DNA of 64,000 nt. Source: Lingula anatina. Its lineage: Eukaryota; Brachiopoda; Lingulata; Lingulida; Lingulidae. The translations under genes were made by a program, and so were the position numbers. Under the pieces are notes generated by a model. The model had not been told where the DNA came from. It made no database searches and saw only the letters and a program-made list of their open reading frames with translations. Where the stretch lies: NCBI RefSeq assembly GCF_001039355.2, contig NW_019775554.1:246607-310606 (forward strand), written 5' to 3'. Shown one piece after another: positions 48,701 through 58,850 of the stretch (position 1 is its first letter; every line of letters begins with the position of its first letter).

Positions 48701-51700
48701 CATTTTATTCCATTATGTCACCAACTACTTTTACACTTTTTTCATACCATTTCTTATAAAACACAGTTTAAGGTCCTACAAGAATATCATTGTTATAGAA
48801 AAGAGGTTGATACAGTAATTTCTCAGCATCCAAAAATACATTACTACTTACATATTTTCATACTTTTAAAACATTTAAAAAATCATCTCTGTTTATTTGT
48901 TCCTTGGGGAAAGCATCTCCGAGCACCGTAAGGCGTTTGATAGCAAGTATTCCATTTGCAGTTTTAAACATCGATAGCCATTTATCGCTTTAACTTTTGA
49001 TTAATATTCCCTATAAAAGTTCCTAAATCTAACATCTTAAGTCCACCATTGGAATATACAACTGCTAAAACGGTACGTTTTATTTTATTTATCTTATTAC
49101 CTCATATATGTAACCTAATAATGAATCATTTAGCCTCTTTATGCAAAACTCCTCCAGGTTAGGCAGCGATATAGGCAGATGGCTTAATTTAGGTATAATG
49201 AGCGTTTTTATCATCTTTATTCTACCCAGGGGAGTAACCAGTCTGTTCTTTCAATTTTTAAAAGTATTTTAGTTGGGAATTTGTTTCTTGAAATTTAATC
49301 TTACCATACTACTTAAATGTACATCAAATTCTACACCTAAAAGTGCAAATGAAGTACTAACCCATTCTAGTTCCCATCTATCATGGTGAAATACATCGGC
49401 GGTAAAACGTTTGAATCCTATCCATACAATCTTTGTTTTAGCACTATTTATTTTCAGTCAAGATATTCTAGCATAGATGTCGAGAACATATAGTATAATG
49501 AGTCAAAGTATTGCCTAGATCCATCTAGAATTAAGCTATTATCATTAGCATATTTGGAGATGACATGCTCAATGTTTCTTATTTTAATATCTTAGCAAAA
49601 AAAACTTAGATAACATTCTTCCTGAATGCCCCCGGTGAAATCTTATGCAATTTTTCGTGTGAATTTTTCGATTTTAGCACCTATGTGGTCAGAATGAAGA
49701 AACGCACAACTTCAGACTTCTTTAAGTGGATTACACTAAGTTTTTAACTGTTTTAATATTGCCATGCCACCTTAGACCACCAAAGGTAGAAGAAAAAGAG
49801 ATCAGCAACATGTTCAAACATTAGCATGATTATCGCAAGTCCAACGAACAATGCCGGAAGTATGCGATGTCATCTATGATAATGCTACGGCCCACGGGTT
49901 TCCGATTTACAAAGTTTGTCATATATCTAGTTTTCCAAATGGTAGAGGCTACGGATGACGTAAATCATCAAGATTTCACACAAATCCACACGGTCATCGT
50001 ATGCCTCTATTTAGACGCCGTACGCAAAGGGATTTCGGTCAGCCTTCATGCACGGTACGGGTACCGCATGACAAATGTAATCCGGGTTCGAAGAGCTAAT
50101 TCACGCTCTGCTGTCACCATGATTGGTTAGAAAACGACTGTCGTAAAATCTCTACATGATTTAGAATCGGGAACATAAATTTTAAAACCACATAAAACAA
50201 TCTTACAGTACCGCATGTGTACCATAAAAGGTCAATTTATGATTCTTATTATCTTTGTGCTTTGCCATCAGCTTTAGAAAAAGCAAGGAAGAGTCTGCTA
50301 TCATTGGCCCATCGATAGTTTTTATTCATAGTCATAGATCGTGAAATCATACGTCATTGCAATCATAGATATATTTGACCTCGGGGTCAATCCTAAAATA
50401 CCAGTCCAATGGCACGGCTCCGTTTCATAAAGCACGTTCGATACCAAATTAAAAGCGAAGAAAGGACGAAGACTTTATCCTGGCGTTTATCGTAATTTAT
50501 TTTTTTTACCAATGTTTGAGTGGGATTTAAAGAACGATGAATAGGACGTTGTAGCCTAGGGCGTTTAATGTAATTCGGGTGAGTTTGAGTGTGATTTGAC
50601 GGCTATTCCTATTTTGGTTTGAATTTTTACGGTACGTGGATGGCATTCTTGTTTCGCAGGCTCTCTCTACTTTATTGGCNTTTTTTTTTTTTTGTTTTGT
50701 GGTGTTTTGGGGGGTTTTTTTTGTTTTTTTTTTTTGGAAATTATAAATTTTGCTTTATGGTGGACTATTATAGCACTATAAGATCGTTTTATGTGGATTT
50801 GTAGATTATATATGCACCCGATTTTTAAACCATGTAGCGGTTTTACGACAATCGTTTTCTAACTAATCAAGCACTGACAATAACATCGGAGTCCAAGTGA
50901 CTCCAAACTTTGAGTCCAGCAGTGGTGCCTAAAATGGAGAAATGCCATCCCAGACCCCACAGGAGGGTCACAATTGACTCCATTCACACATCGCTTCATC
51001 CCTTGATTTATCTCTACAAAAGAGTCACCATGACCCCATATTAAGGAATTTTTGACTCCTTAGCACATCATGAACAAAAACAACAACAACAAGGACAAGG
51101 GGAGAGCACAGCAAGTATTTTTTATTTCACATTATTGTGTCCCCGGACAGGATTGAAACCACGTCCTCCCGCTCCAGGGGCGGACTCCCTAATCACTAGG
51201 CCATGCGGTCACATATGGTGTTGAAACCGCAATAACAAACAGTTTGTAAATCTGGTAATAAACAGCATGACACACACACACACCACAAATATACCAGTGT
51301 GTGAGCATACCTCGCCACTGACATGCATTGGTGGGTCAAACCTACAACCTGGAAACAAAACCTGCTGACCTGTATACCAACATATCACATAACGGGTGTG
51401 GCAACTGAAAGCCCGGGTCAGTAAATAATTAACTGCACGAGTTCTGCATGCAGAGACACACAGAAAATCACTTGTTCATGCATAAAACCAACTATGGCCA
51501 AGAAAGTAATGTTTATACTGACAAAGGATGATGAAAACTGTTCTCTCCACGCCGTCTACTCACTGCCATCACAAATAATGAAACGAAGCTTACTGTCCAT
51601 GGCCAGCGAGCGAAAAGAGTCGTTGAAAGGAGTCAGCCAGACACTGCCCCCTATAATTTGACTCTGATTTTAGAGTCAGATTGACTCCATGAAGAACCAG

Positions 51701-54090
51701 GGGGTGATTGACTCTGATACGAGAGTCTAAAGCTCTGGTAGTGGGGTAATTTGACCCTTATATAGGAGTCAAATTAACTCCATGAGGATCAAGGGGTGCT
51801 GGACTCTGACTAGAGAGTCAAATGACTCCAATTTTATTCTCAGTGAGGTGAAAGCCAAGCATGAGCTTATGTTATCGTGACATGACGTTTTTATTTGTGC
51901 CCTTGCGATTTTTGCACAAATTTTCTAGTTCACTGGGTGAACTAGCTAAATCTATTTTATAGATTACGTACCCTGGCTACAAATTTCAAAGTACTCTCAC
52001 GCTTGTTGATGACCTAAACTATGATTTCCATTAAGAATTACACAATTTATGAATAACTGCATTTTATTCGGTTATTAATGGATCGATTTTAATACAGTAT
52101 AGTGACGCTCAATCTCAAGATGCAAAGACTAGTATACCTTATACTTAACTGCTTATGACTCATAATACATTTACATAAAAAATTCAGTTTTCTATGTCAA
52201 TTTTTTCTCGTCTACATACAATAAGTTGTTTGCTGGGTTATAAATAAAAAACTTTTTGAAATAAAATTTCTCTTATCAGCGGCAATGTTATTCACGCACA
52301 TAAATTGAATGAAAATATCTTTAAATGAACTTTGGCAATATAAAATAACATATATCCAGTTTCGTTTTAAAATATAGACGAAATCTAAATGTACCACCTA
52401 TTAAGATAAAATATTAGATAAATTCTTACGATTCAAGAGAACAAAAATGTTATTTAGAGAAAAAGAATTTTTTTTCGAATGCCCTACATTTTTAACGTCA
52501 AGATTAAAGCTAAGGCAAGTGCACAGAATTATTATTATATACAGCATTAAAGCAAAGGTCCGATCACCGATATATAGCAAGATATAAAACGCACCACTCA
52601 CCTTCGCAGAGTGTAGCAAAACCATAATAGCAAACCATACAGTGGTAGTTCTTGTAGACATCATCAGAATCGCTTAGGACAACAGGGTTGCTGTACGCCA
52701 TGCAGGCATCTCTTAAGGCTGAGTTCAGAGGGCGTGGCCGAGGTACAGGACGCACTCTTCCATTGATAAACCTGAACTCACAGGGACCAAAGGCCTCTTT
52801 CTCAACTTCCCGGAAGCATGTTCTTAAATTCCATTCCGGTTTAGGCACGAATATACCATTACATCCGGGTTCTTCCATTTTCCTTAAAACACAAATCGAG
52901 GAGCTGCAATTTACAAAGTCGTCAGCTTGTGTCCCAATGCAATAAACTGCGAGTCTCCACGGTTCCCCGCCATTCTTGATACCATTGCAAGCTGCGCAGT
53001 ACTTGTTTCTGAAGGTGATCATTGTATCTGGGTCGGTGACTGGCTGGTACAATAGCGCGTCTTCTGTGAGGCTAGTGTTCGAGATTTCAGTGCACTTGAT
53101 ACGACTTTCCTCTTCCATCCAAGACAACGGACACTGGTCCACCATCCAAAAAATTGGTCCAACCTTGTCCGCATAGGGTAATGGAGTTTGTTGGCTATGT
53201 CGACGTAAAGTTGGCCTTCTTCTACAGGAGCTTTTCTGTGCCAGGGAAATAGACACAGGGTCGATTTGTTTTACCCCGCTTATCCAAGAAGATGCTTCAT
53301 CAGGGGATGAAGTCGAAGTGGTGATGTTATTTTGAATTTCTGTTAAGTTGGTTCCAGGGAATGTTACAAAACGCGAGGTGTTTTCCGTAATTGCTAATGC
53401 GATAGAGGCGGCACACGTCGTCGTGTTTTCAGTCACTCCATAACAGCAGTCACCATACAGGTCGCACAGAGGGTCGCAGCTGCAGTGGGTCTGAAAGCTA
53501 AAAAAACGAGACCCAATCCTTATACAGAGCCATTTATACGGCGTTAGAGTCACGTCTGGGAAAGAATAGTTCCAACTGCTGTGATCCGACCTTTCCTGGA
53601 ATATATCCTCTTGACTCGATGACCCCTGGGTGACTGCATCGTTCATTCCCCCCTCAGTAGTGAGCGACTCTTGTGGGACTTCTACGAGCATTCCTACCTC
53701 AGTAGTGGGCGACTCTTGTGTAACGTCCACGTTCATTCCACCCTCAGTAGTGGGTGACTCTTGTGTAACGTCCACGAACGATTTGCCCTCAGAAGTGGGC
53801 GACACTAAAGTGACGTCCACGTGCGATCCACCCTGAGTAGTAAGCGGCTGTTGTGTGGTCTCCTCGGGGATTCCTCCCTCAGTGGCTTGCGCTTTTTTAG
53901 TGGTTATCTCTTGCATTCCATTTTCAAGATGTGATGACAACATCGTGAATCCCTCTAGCGCCCAATTTTCAATATTGCTCGACTTTTGAGTTAGTCCAAT
54001 AGATGGACCATTTTCTTGGGCAAATAAAAGCATGACAGTCGCCGGCTGAACAAATATTAGCGCGCATAAAGCGAGGCTGATGATCATCAT
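42707..54090 (-). CDS. Somatomedin-B surface protein, probably GPI-anchored
   Basis: Three exons join in frame to 722 codons: 54090-52602, 43621-43515 and 43279-42707. The start is placed at MMIISLALCALIF, a good signal peptide; an upstream in-frame ATG at 54171 would bury it. Residues ~70-160 hold six 15-residue repeats (TTEGGMNVDVTQESP type). A somatomedin-B domain follows with THCSCDPLCDLYGDCCYG. Then comes a Cys-rich region (YCAACNG, NYHCMVCYYG) like the ectodomain of mth/SMB-type receptors of invertebrates. The last exon begins with CPPGFVPDAQDCRPL and ends SACVKNITHHSS...VGLWMLMAMVAAVWDF-stop: a short hydrophobic C-terminus and no 7TM helices, so a GPI anchor is inferred. Intron 1 (~9 kb) holds transposons and an assembly gap, so the exon 1-2 join depends on scaffold order, though the phase (1) fits. 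Confidence 0.75.
43980..44470. repeat. Diverged direct repeats of ~240 bp, non-coding
   Basis: Phrases such as 'aggtcaaattcaagatcacagt', 'ttcaagttcaatagtaact' and 'gtatctctgac...ttttggaga' recur two to three times in order across 43980-44470. Copies are strongly diverged and no coding potential is seen. It looks like a decayed tandem or dispersed repeat in intron 1 of the somatomedin-B gene. Confidence 0.55.
46457..47649. repeat. 1193-bp segment repeated on the other side of the N gap
   Basis: 46457-47649 reappears at 48233-49425 (offset 1776) with only a few substitutions (for example 'tctccatttac' versus 'tctccttttac' and 'aaagaagttg' versus 'aaagaggttg'). The left copy ends at the gap and the right copy begins at it. 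That is the pattern of an unmerged contig overlap or two haplotypes. Confidence 0.95.
47650..48232. other. Assembly gap (583 N)
   Basis: A run of N between two near-identical 1193-bp segments. Open frames that run through it are artefacts. Confidence 0.99.
48233..49425. repeat. Right-hand copy of the 1193-bp segment
   Basis: Matches 46457-47649. It continues beyond 49425 into the RT core of the fossil L1-Tx1 element, so this is the better copy for reading the element. Confidence 0.95.
50872..51845. mobile_element. 974-bp non-autonomous DNA transposon with CACTG ends (EnSpm/CACTA-like)
   Basis: The left end CACTGACAATAACATCGGAG and the right end, read on the minus strand as CACTGAGAATAAAATTGGAG, match at 16 of 20 positions. 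Similarity goes on for about 45 bp. Inside both ends, short units of the form GAGTCAAATTGACTCC recur many times (50900-51060 and 51655-51835), like the subterminal repeats of CACTA/EnSpm elements. No transposase frame is present. Target duplication is unclear (AG on both sides at most). Chapaev-type elements also start CACTG, so the superfamily is provisional. Confidence 0.68.
51136..51210 (-). other. tRNA-like sequence (decayed tRNA or SINE head)
   Basis: On the minus strand, TGGCCTAGTGATTAGGG fits an A box, and GGTTTCAATCC 43 bases later fits a B box. An anticodon-like arm TCCGC-CCCTGGA-GCGGG lies between them with a 7-base loop, but position 33 is C, not T. The acceptor and T stems pair poorly. 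So a working tRNA is unlikely; a tRNA-derived SINE head or tRNA pseudogene inside the CACTG element is more likely. Confidence 0.5.
53640..53910 (-). repeat. Coding minisatellite: six 45-bp units in the SMB gene
   Basis: On the protein level the units are ATEGGIPEETTQQPL, TTQGGSHVDVTLVSP, TSEGKSFVDVTQESP, TTEGGMNVDVTQESP, TTEVGMLVEVPQESL and TTEGGMNDAVTQGSS. They form a Thr/Glu/Ser-rich stalk between signal peptide and somatomedin-B domain, probably O-glycosylated. The same six units occur in the second exon copy at 54430-54710. Confidence 0.85.
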
Positions 54091-54364
54091 GTTTCTGAAT
54101 ATGAAATCACTGTGCAGTCGCAGCACAGAACTGACGTAGATCAGTGCTTGCTGGCCATTTATACATCTCACACCGTTCTTGGAAGAGACTAGTTACTGTC
54201 GCTGAGCAAGAAATCACCAAAATACGTCGGCGGCCTTGCATGCATTGAGAGCTGGTGAACAAAAACACTAAGAGTCATGGCAGGACACACCACTGTAACA
54301 GTCACGTTTATTGAGATGATTAGTTTCTAATTTGCAGCGCTCCACGTCAACAAGTTTTCAAGAN

Positions 54365-54965
54365 CCCACTGCTGTGATCCGACCTTTCCTGGAATATATC
54401 CTCTTGACTGGATGACCCCTGGGTGACTGCATCGTTCATTCCCCCCTCAGTAGTGAGCGACTCTTGTGGGACTTCTACGAGCATTCCTACCTCAGTAGTG
54501 GGCGACTCTTGTGTAACGTCCATGTTCATTCCACCCTCAGTAGTGGGTGATTCTTGTGTAACGTCCACGAACGATTTGCCCTCAGAAGTGGGCGACACTA
54601 GTGTGACGTCCACGTGCGATCCACCCTGAGTAGTAAGCGGCTGCTGTGTGGTCTCGTCGGGGATTCCTCCCTCAGTGGCTAGCGCTTTTTTAGTGGTTAT
54701 CTCTTGCATTCCATTTGCAAGATGTGATGACACCATCGTGAATCCTGATACCGCCCAATTTTCAATATTGCTCGACCTTTGAGTTAGTCCAATAGATGGA
54801 CCATTTTCTTGGGCAAATAAAAGCATGACAGTCGCCGGCTGAACAAATATTAGCGCGCATAAAGCGAGGCTGATGATCATCATGTTTCTGAATATGAAAT
54901 CACTGTGCAGTCGCAGCACAGAACTGACGTAGATCAGTGCTTGCTGGCCATTTATACCTCTCACA
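54365..54965 (-). pseudogene. Partial second copy of the SMB gene first exon, cut at a contig join
   Basis: 54365-55156 matches 53572-54363 (offset 793). It covers the 5' flank, signal peptide and six-unit stalk, and stops at the n of 54364 just before the somatomedin-B domain. A few residues differ (WALEGFTML versus WAVSGFTMV; HLENG versus HLANG). The frame is open in the part shown. It is an allele, an overlapping contig end or a second gene; 'pseudogene' here only means incomplete. Confidence 0.7.
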
Positions 54966-55156
54966 CCGTTCTTGGAAGAGACTAGTTACTGTCGCTGAGC
55001 AAGAAATCACCAAAATACGTCGGCGGCCTTGCATGCATTGAGAGCTGGTGAACAAAAACACTAAGAGTCATGGTAGGACACACCACTGTAACAGTCACGT
55101 TTATTGGGATGATTAGTTTCTAATTTGCAGTGCTCCACGTCAACAAGTTTTCAAGA

Positions 55157-58100
55157 GTTGAAGATTACTGTCATCTTGTTGATCACCCAGTGTGTTTTTA
55201 ACGAATGGGAGAATTCCAGTAGCGATAAATTGGAACGCATCTCATCAGCCTACATAGGTCGTTGACATGATTGCCAGTTGGTCGCTATAACTTTACTAAA
55301 ACAAGGCGGTCAGTTGGTACATTTTTGGTTACCGCATATTTTTCACCTTGTAATATTTTCATAAGTAAATGTACAATTTATACCCTACCATCATACCCAG
55401 CATCTTATCCAAAATATCTCAGAAACCTCGATGCAAACCAATTGGGAAGCATTGCAGGCTAAAACAACCTAAAACTTCAATCATTAAAAATCTTTTTGAC
55501 TTCTAGAAAAATGCATAAACTGTGCCTGAAAGACTGATGCAAACGACCCCAAATTATGTGTTTTCTAAAAGGCTGCAAGTTGATGATCATCTTGAGTCTG
55601 AATACGAAATCACTGTGCAGTCGCAGCACAGGACTGGTCATTCATACTTCTCACACAGTTCTTGGAAGAGACAAATTTACTGCCGCTGAGCAAGAAATTA
55701 CCAAAATACGTCGGCGGTCTTGCATGCATTGAGAGCTGGTGAACAAAAACAGAGAGTCATGGTAGGACACACCACTGTAGCAATCACGTTTATTGGGATA
55801 ATTAGTTTGTTATTTCGAGTGCTCCACGTCAACAAGTTTTCAAGAGTTGAAGATTACTGTCATCTTGTTGATCACCCAGTGTGTTTTTAACGAATGGGAG
55901 AATTCCAGTAGCGATAAATTGGAACGCAACTCTTCAGCCTACATATGTCATTGATCAGACACGCACCGTAAAACAAACACATTCTCGAATGAACCCAGAT
56001 CTGTCCGTTTATGACCTCTACACAAACCAGTGGTACAAAAATGGTAGTACATTGTACAAGGAATGTAACTCCAGGGTCCGATGCGATCGGTGTAGGTTCG
56101 GGGTAAACGGAAGGTACATGTAGTGGGGCTTTACATGGGGCACAAAAAAATATGACTTTTTGCACCACGATTGTGATGATATCTGTAATATTACAGTCCA
56201 AAATCGTACAAAGCGGAAGCCGGCCCTGGCAACGCATGCACAACAGCAAAGATTTGTGTCATCTATTAGCAAGAGAATAAGTGAAATTAATTTGTGGTCT
56301 TGGGAGAGGGATGCTTTTCTAAAAGAACTAACGTCCTGAGGCACACGTTACTGGGATTTGATGCCCGTGGGACAAAACTTCCCCAAGGTATTCGAGCCCT
56401 TCAGGAGTACTGTTCCTACTGCCTCAGTGGAAATGTGTTACAACCTTTTGGCAAATTCAAGCAATTTCAGACATAAATTCGTTACCAAAGGTCGTATGAG
56501 GCTGCTAGCAGATGCCCTGCATTCGCTGACACATTTGGGACATATTTTTGGTTACCGATAGGAGCGACTGAAAATGAAAAATATCAGGATCCCAAAGAGA
56601 GGCTATGGGTTCCATCATGGTTGGTCGCTATAACCTTACTAAAACAAGGCGGTCAGTTGGTACATTTTTGGTTACCGCATATTTTTCACATTGAAATATT
56701 TTCATAAGAAAATGTATAAACCCTACCACCTTATCCTAAATATCTCAGAAACCTCTTTGCAAACCATTTGGGAAGCATTGCAGGCTAACACAACCTAAAA
56801 CTTCAATAATTTAAAATCTTTTTGGCTTCAAGAAAAATGCATAAACTGTGCCCGAAAGACTGATGCAATCGACCCCAAATTATGTGTTTCCTCAAAGGTT
56901 GCAAGTTGATGATCATCTTTGTTTTGAATACGAAATCACTGTGCAGTCGCAGCACAGGACTGGTCATTTATACATCTCACACCGTTCTTGGAAGAGACAA
57001 ATTTACTGCCGCTGAGAAAAAATACGTTGGCGGCCTTGCATGCATTGAGAGCTGGTGAACAAGAACACAAAGAGTCAAGGTAGGACATGCCGCTGTAACA
57101 GTCACGATTATTGGGATAATTAGTTTGTTATTTCGAATATTCCACGTTAACAAGTTTTTATGTGTAGTAGCGAGGAATTAAAACGCAACTCCCCAGATGA
57201 GCCTACATATGTCGATGATCATACACGCAGCAAAAAACAAACATATTCTAGAATGAGTCCAGATCTGTCCGTTTACGACCTGTACACAAAACGATGGAAC
57301 AAAAATGGTAGTGTAAGAAATGCAACTTGAGGGTCCGATGGGATCGGTGAAGGCTAGGGGAACACGGAAGGTATTGGGGTCTTTTCGTAGGACACAAAAT
57401 CTTTTGACTTTCTACTTTTTGCACCACGCTTGTGATGATATCTTAAACATTACAGTCCAAAATCGTACAAAACGGATGCCGGCCCTTGAAACGCATGAAA
57501 AAAAATCAAAGATTTGTGTCATCAATTAGCAAGAGCATAAGTGAGATTAATTTGTTGTCTTGGTAGAGGGACGCGTTTCCATAAAAACTGACGTCCTGGG
57601 GAATGCGTTACTGGGATTTGATGCCCGTGGGACAAAACTCGACCAAACTATTTGAGCCCTTCAGGAGTACTGTTCCTACAGCCTCGGTGGCAATGTGCTA
57701 ACAACCTTTTGGCAAATTCAACCCACTTCAGACACAAATTCGTTACCAAAGGTCGTATGAGGCCGCTAGCAGGTAGTCGGGATTCGCTGACACCTTGGGG
57801 ACATATTTTTGTGCATCGACGGGAGCGACTGAAAATGAAAAAATATCAGGATCCCAGAGAGGGGCTATGGGTTCCATCATGGTTGACAGTTAGTCGATAT
57901 AAACTTACAAAAACCAGGCTGACAGTTGGTACATTTTTGGTTAACGCATATTTTTCACCTTGAAATAATTTCATGTGTAAATCTATCATTTATACCCTAC
58001 CATCTTATCCTTAATTTCCGGGAAACATCGATGCAAATCATTTGGCAAGCATTGCGGGCTAAAACAACCTAAAACTTATATCATTTTCATTTTCAGTTAT

Positions 58101-58850
58101 CTTTTTGGCTTCAAGAAAAATGCACGATTTATGCCTAAAACATTGATGCAAACGACCCCAGATTTTGTGTTTCCTAAACGGCTGCAAGTTGATGATCATC
58201 TTGGTTCTGAATACAAAATCACTGTGCAGTCGTAGCACAGAACTGGTCAATTATATATCTCAGACAGTCGTTGGAAGAGGCTAATTTACTGCCGCTGAGC
58301 AGGAAATTACCAAAACACGCCGGCGGCTTTGCATGCATTGAGAGCTGGTGAACAAGAACACCAAGAGTCATGGTAGGACATGCTGCTGTAACAGTCACGT
58401 TAATTTGGATAATTAGTTTGTTATTTCGAGTACTCCACGTCAACAAGTTTTCAAGAATTTAACATTACTGCTATCTTGTTGATCANAAAACATTGATGCA
58501 AACGACCCCAGATTTTGTGTTTCCTAAACGGCTGCAAGTTGATGATCATCTTGGTTCTGAATACAAAATCACTGTGCAGTCGTAGCACAGAACTGGTCAA
58601 TTATATATCTCAGACAGTCGTTGGAAGAGGCTAATTTACTGCCGCTGAGCAGGAAATTACCAAAACACGCCGGCGGCTTTGCATGCATTGAGAGCTGGTG
58701 AACAAGAACACCAAGAGTCATGGTAGGACATGCTGCTGTAACAGTCACGTTAATTTGGATAATTAGTTTGTTATTTCGAGTACTCCACGTCAACAAGTTT
58801 TCAAGAATTTAACATTACTGCTATCTTGTTGATCACCCAGTGTGCTTTTA
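55157..58850. repeat. Tandem array of three diverged ~1.3-kb units from the SMB gene leader region
   Basis: Anchor phrases recur at regular spacing: 'gttgatgatcatctt' at ~55580, 56906 and 58188 (and 58538 in the duplicated end), and 'ggtacatttttggttaccgcat' at ~55317, 56658 and 57930. Each unit includes a segment like the SMB gene 5' UTR (AAATCACTGTGCAGTCGCAG, CAAGTTTTCAAGAGTTGAAG) and stops matching at the start codon region. No signal peptide or stalk coding is left. Apparent open frames of 60-120 codons differ between units and are not supported. Confidence 0.75.
58137..58835. repeat. 349-bp exact duplication across the n at 58486
   Basis: 58137-58485 and 58487-58835 appear identical (offset 350). 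The left copy ends at the n and the right copy begins at it, which is the pattern of two overlapping contig ends that were not merged. Confidence 0.95.

Larger units (their letters stand above)
45430..49600 (-). mobile_element. Fossil L1-Tx1-type LINE, interrupted by an N gap
   Basis: Reading right to left: near 49560-49420 a broken RT core reads ISKYANDNSLILDGS then LKINSAKTKIVWIG-like sequence, where YADD has become YAND. The frame at 47640-47493 continues WIGFKRF...FALLGVEF. Near 46990-46880 a broken frame reads NNDILVGP.TVFYKKWYEKSVKVV.DI, the W-x2-G-I-x2-V-x-D segment of L1-Tx1 ORF2. 46814-46431 is still open. 45663-45430 has a C-x-C...ENLEHIFYC zinc-finger-like end. Many stops and frameshifts make it a dead copy. 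It lies in intron 1 of the somatomedin-B gene. Confidence 0.72.

Noticed and set aside
55881-57963. Plus-strand frames such as NPDLSVYDLYTNQWYKNGS in the leader array
   Set aside because: The frame is not kept between the three units (stops and indels differ), so coding function is not supported.
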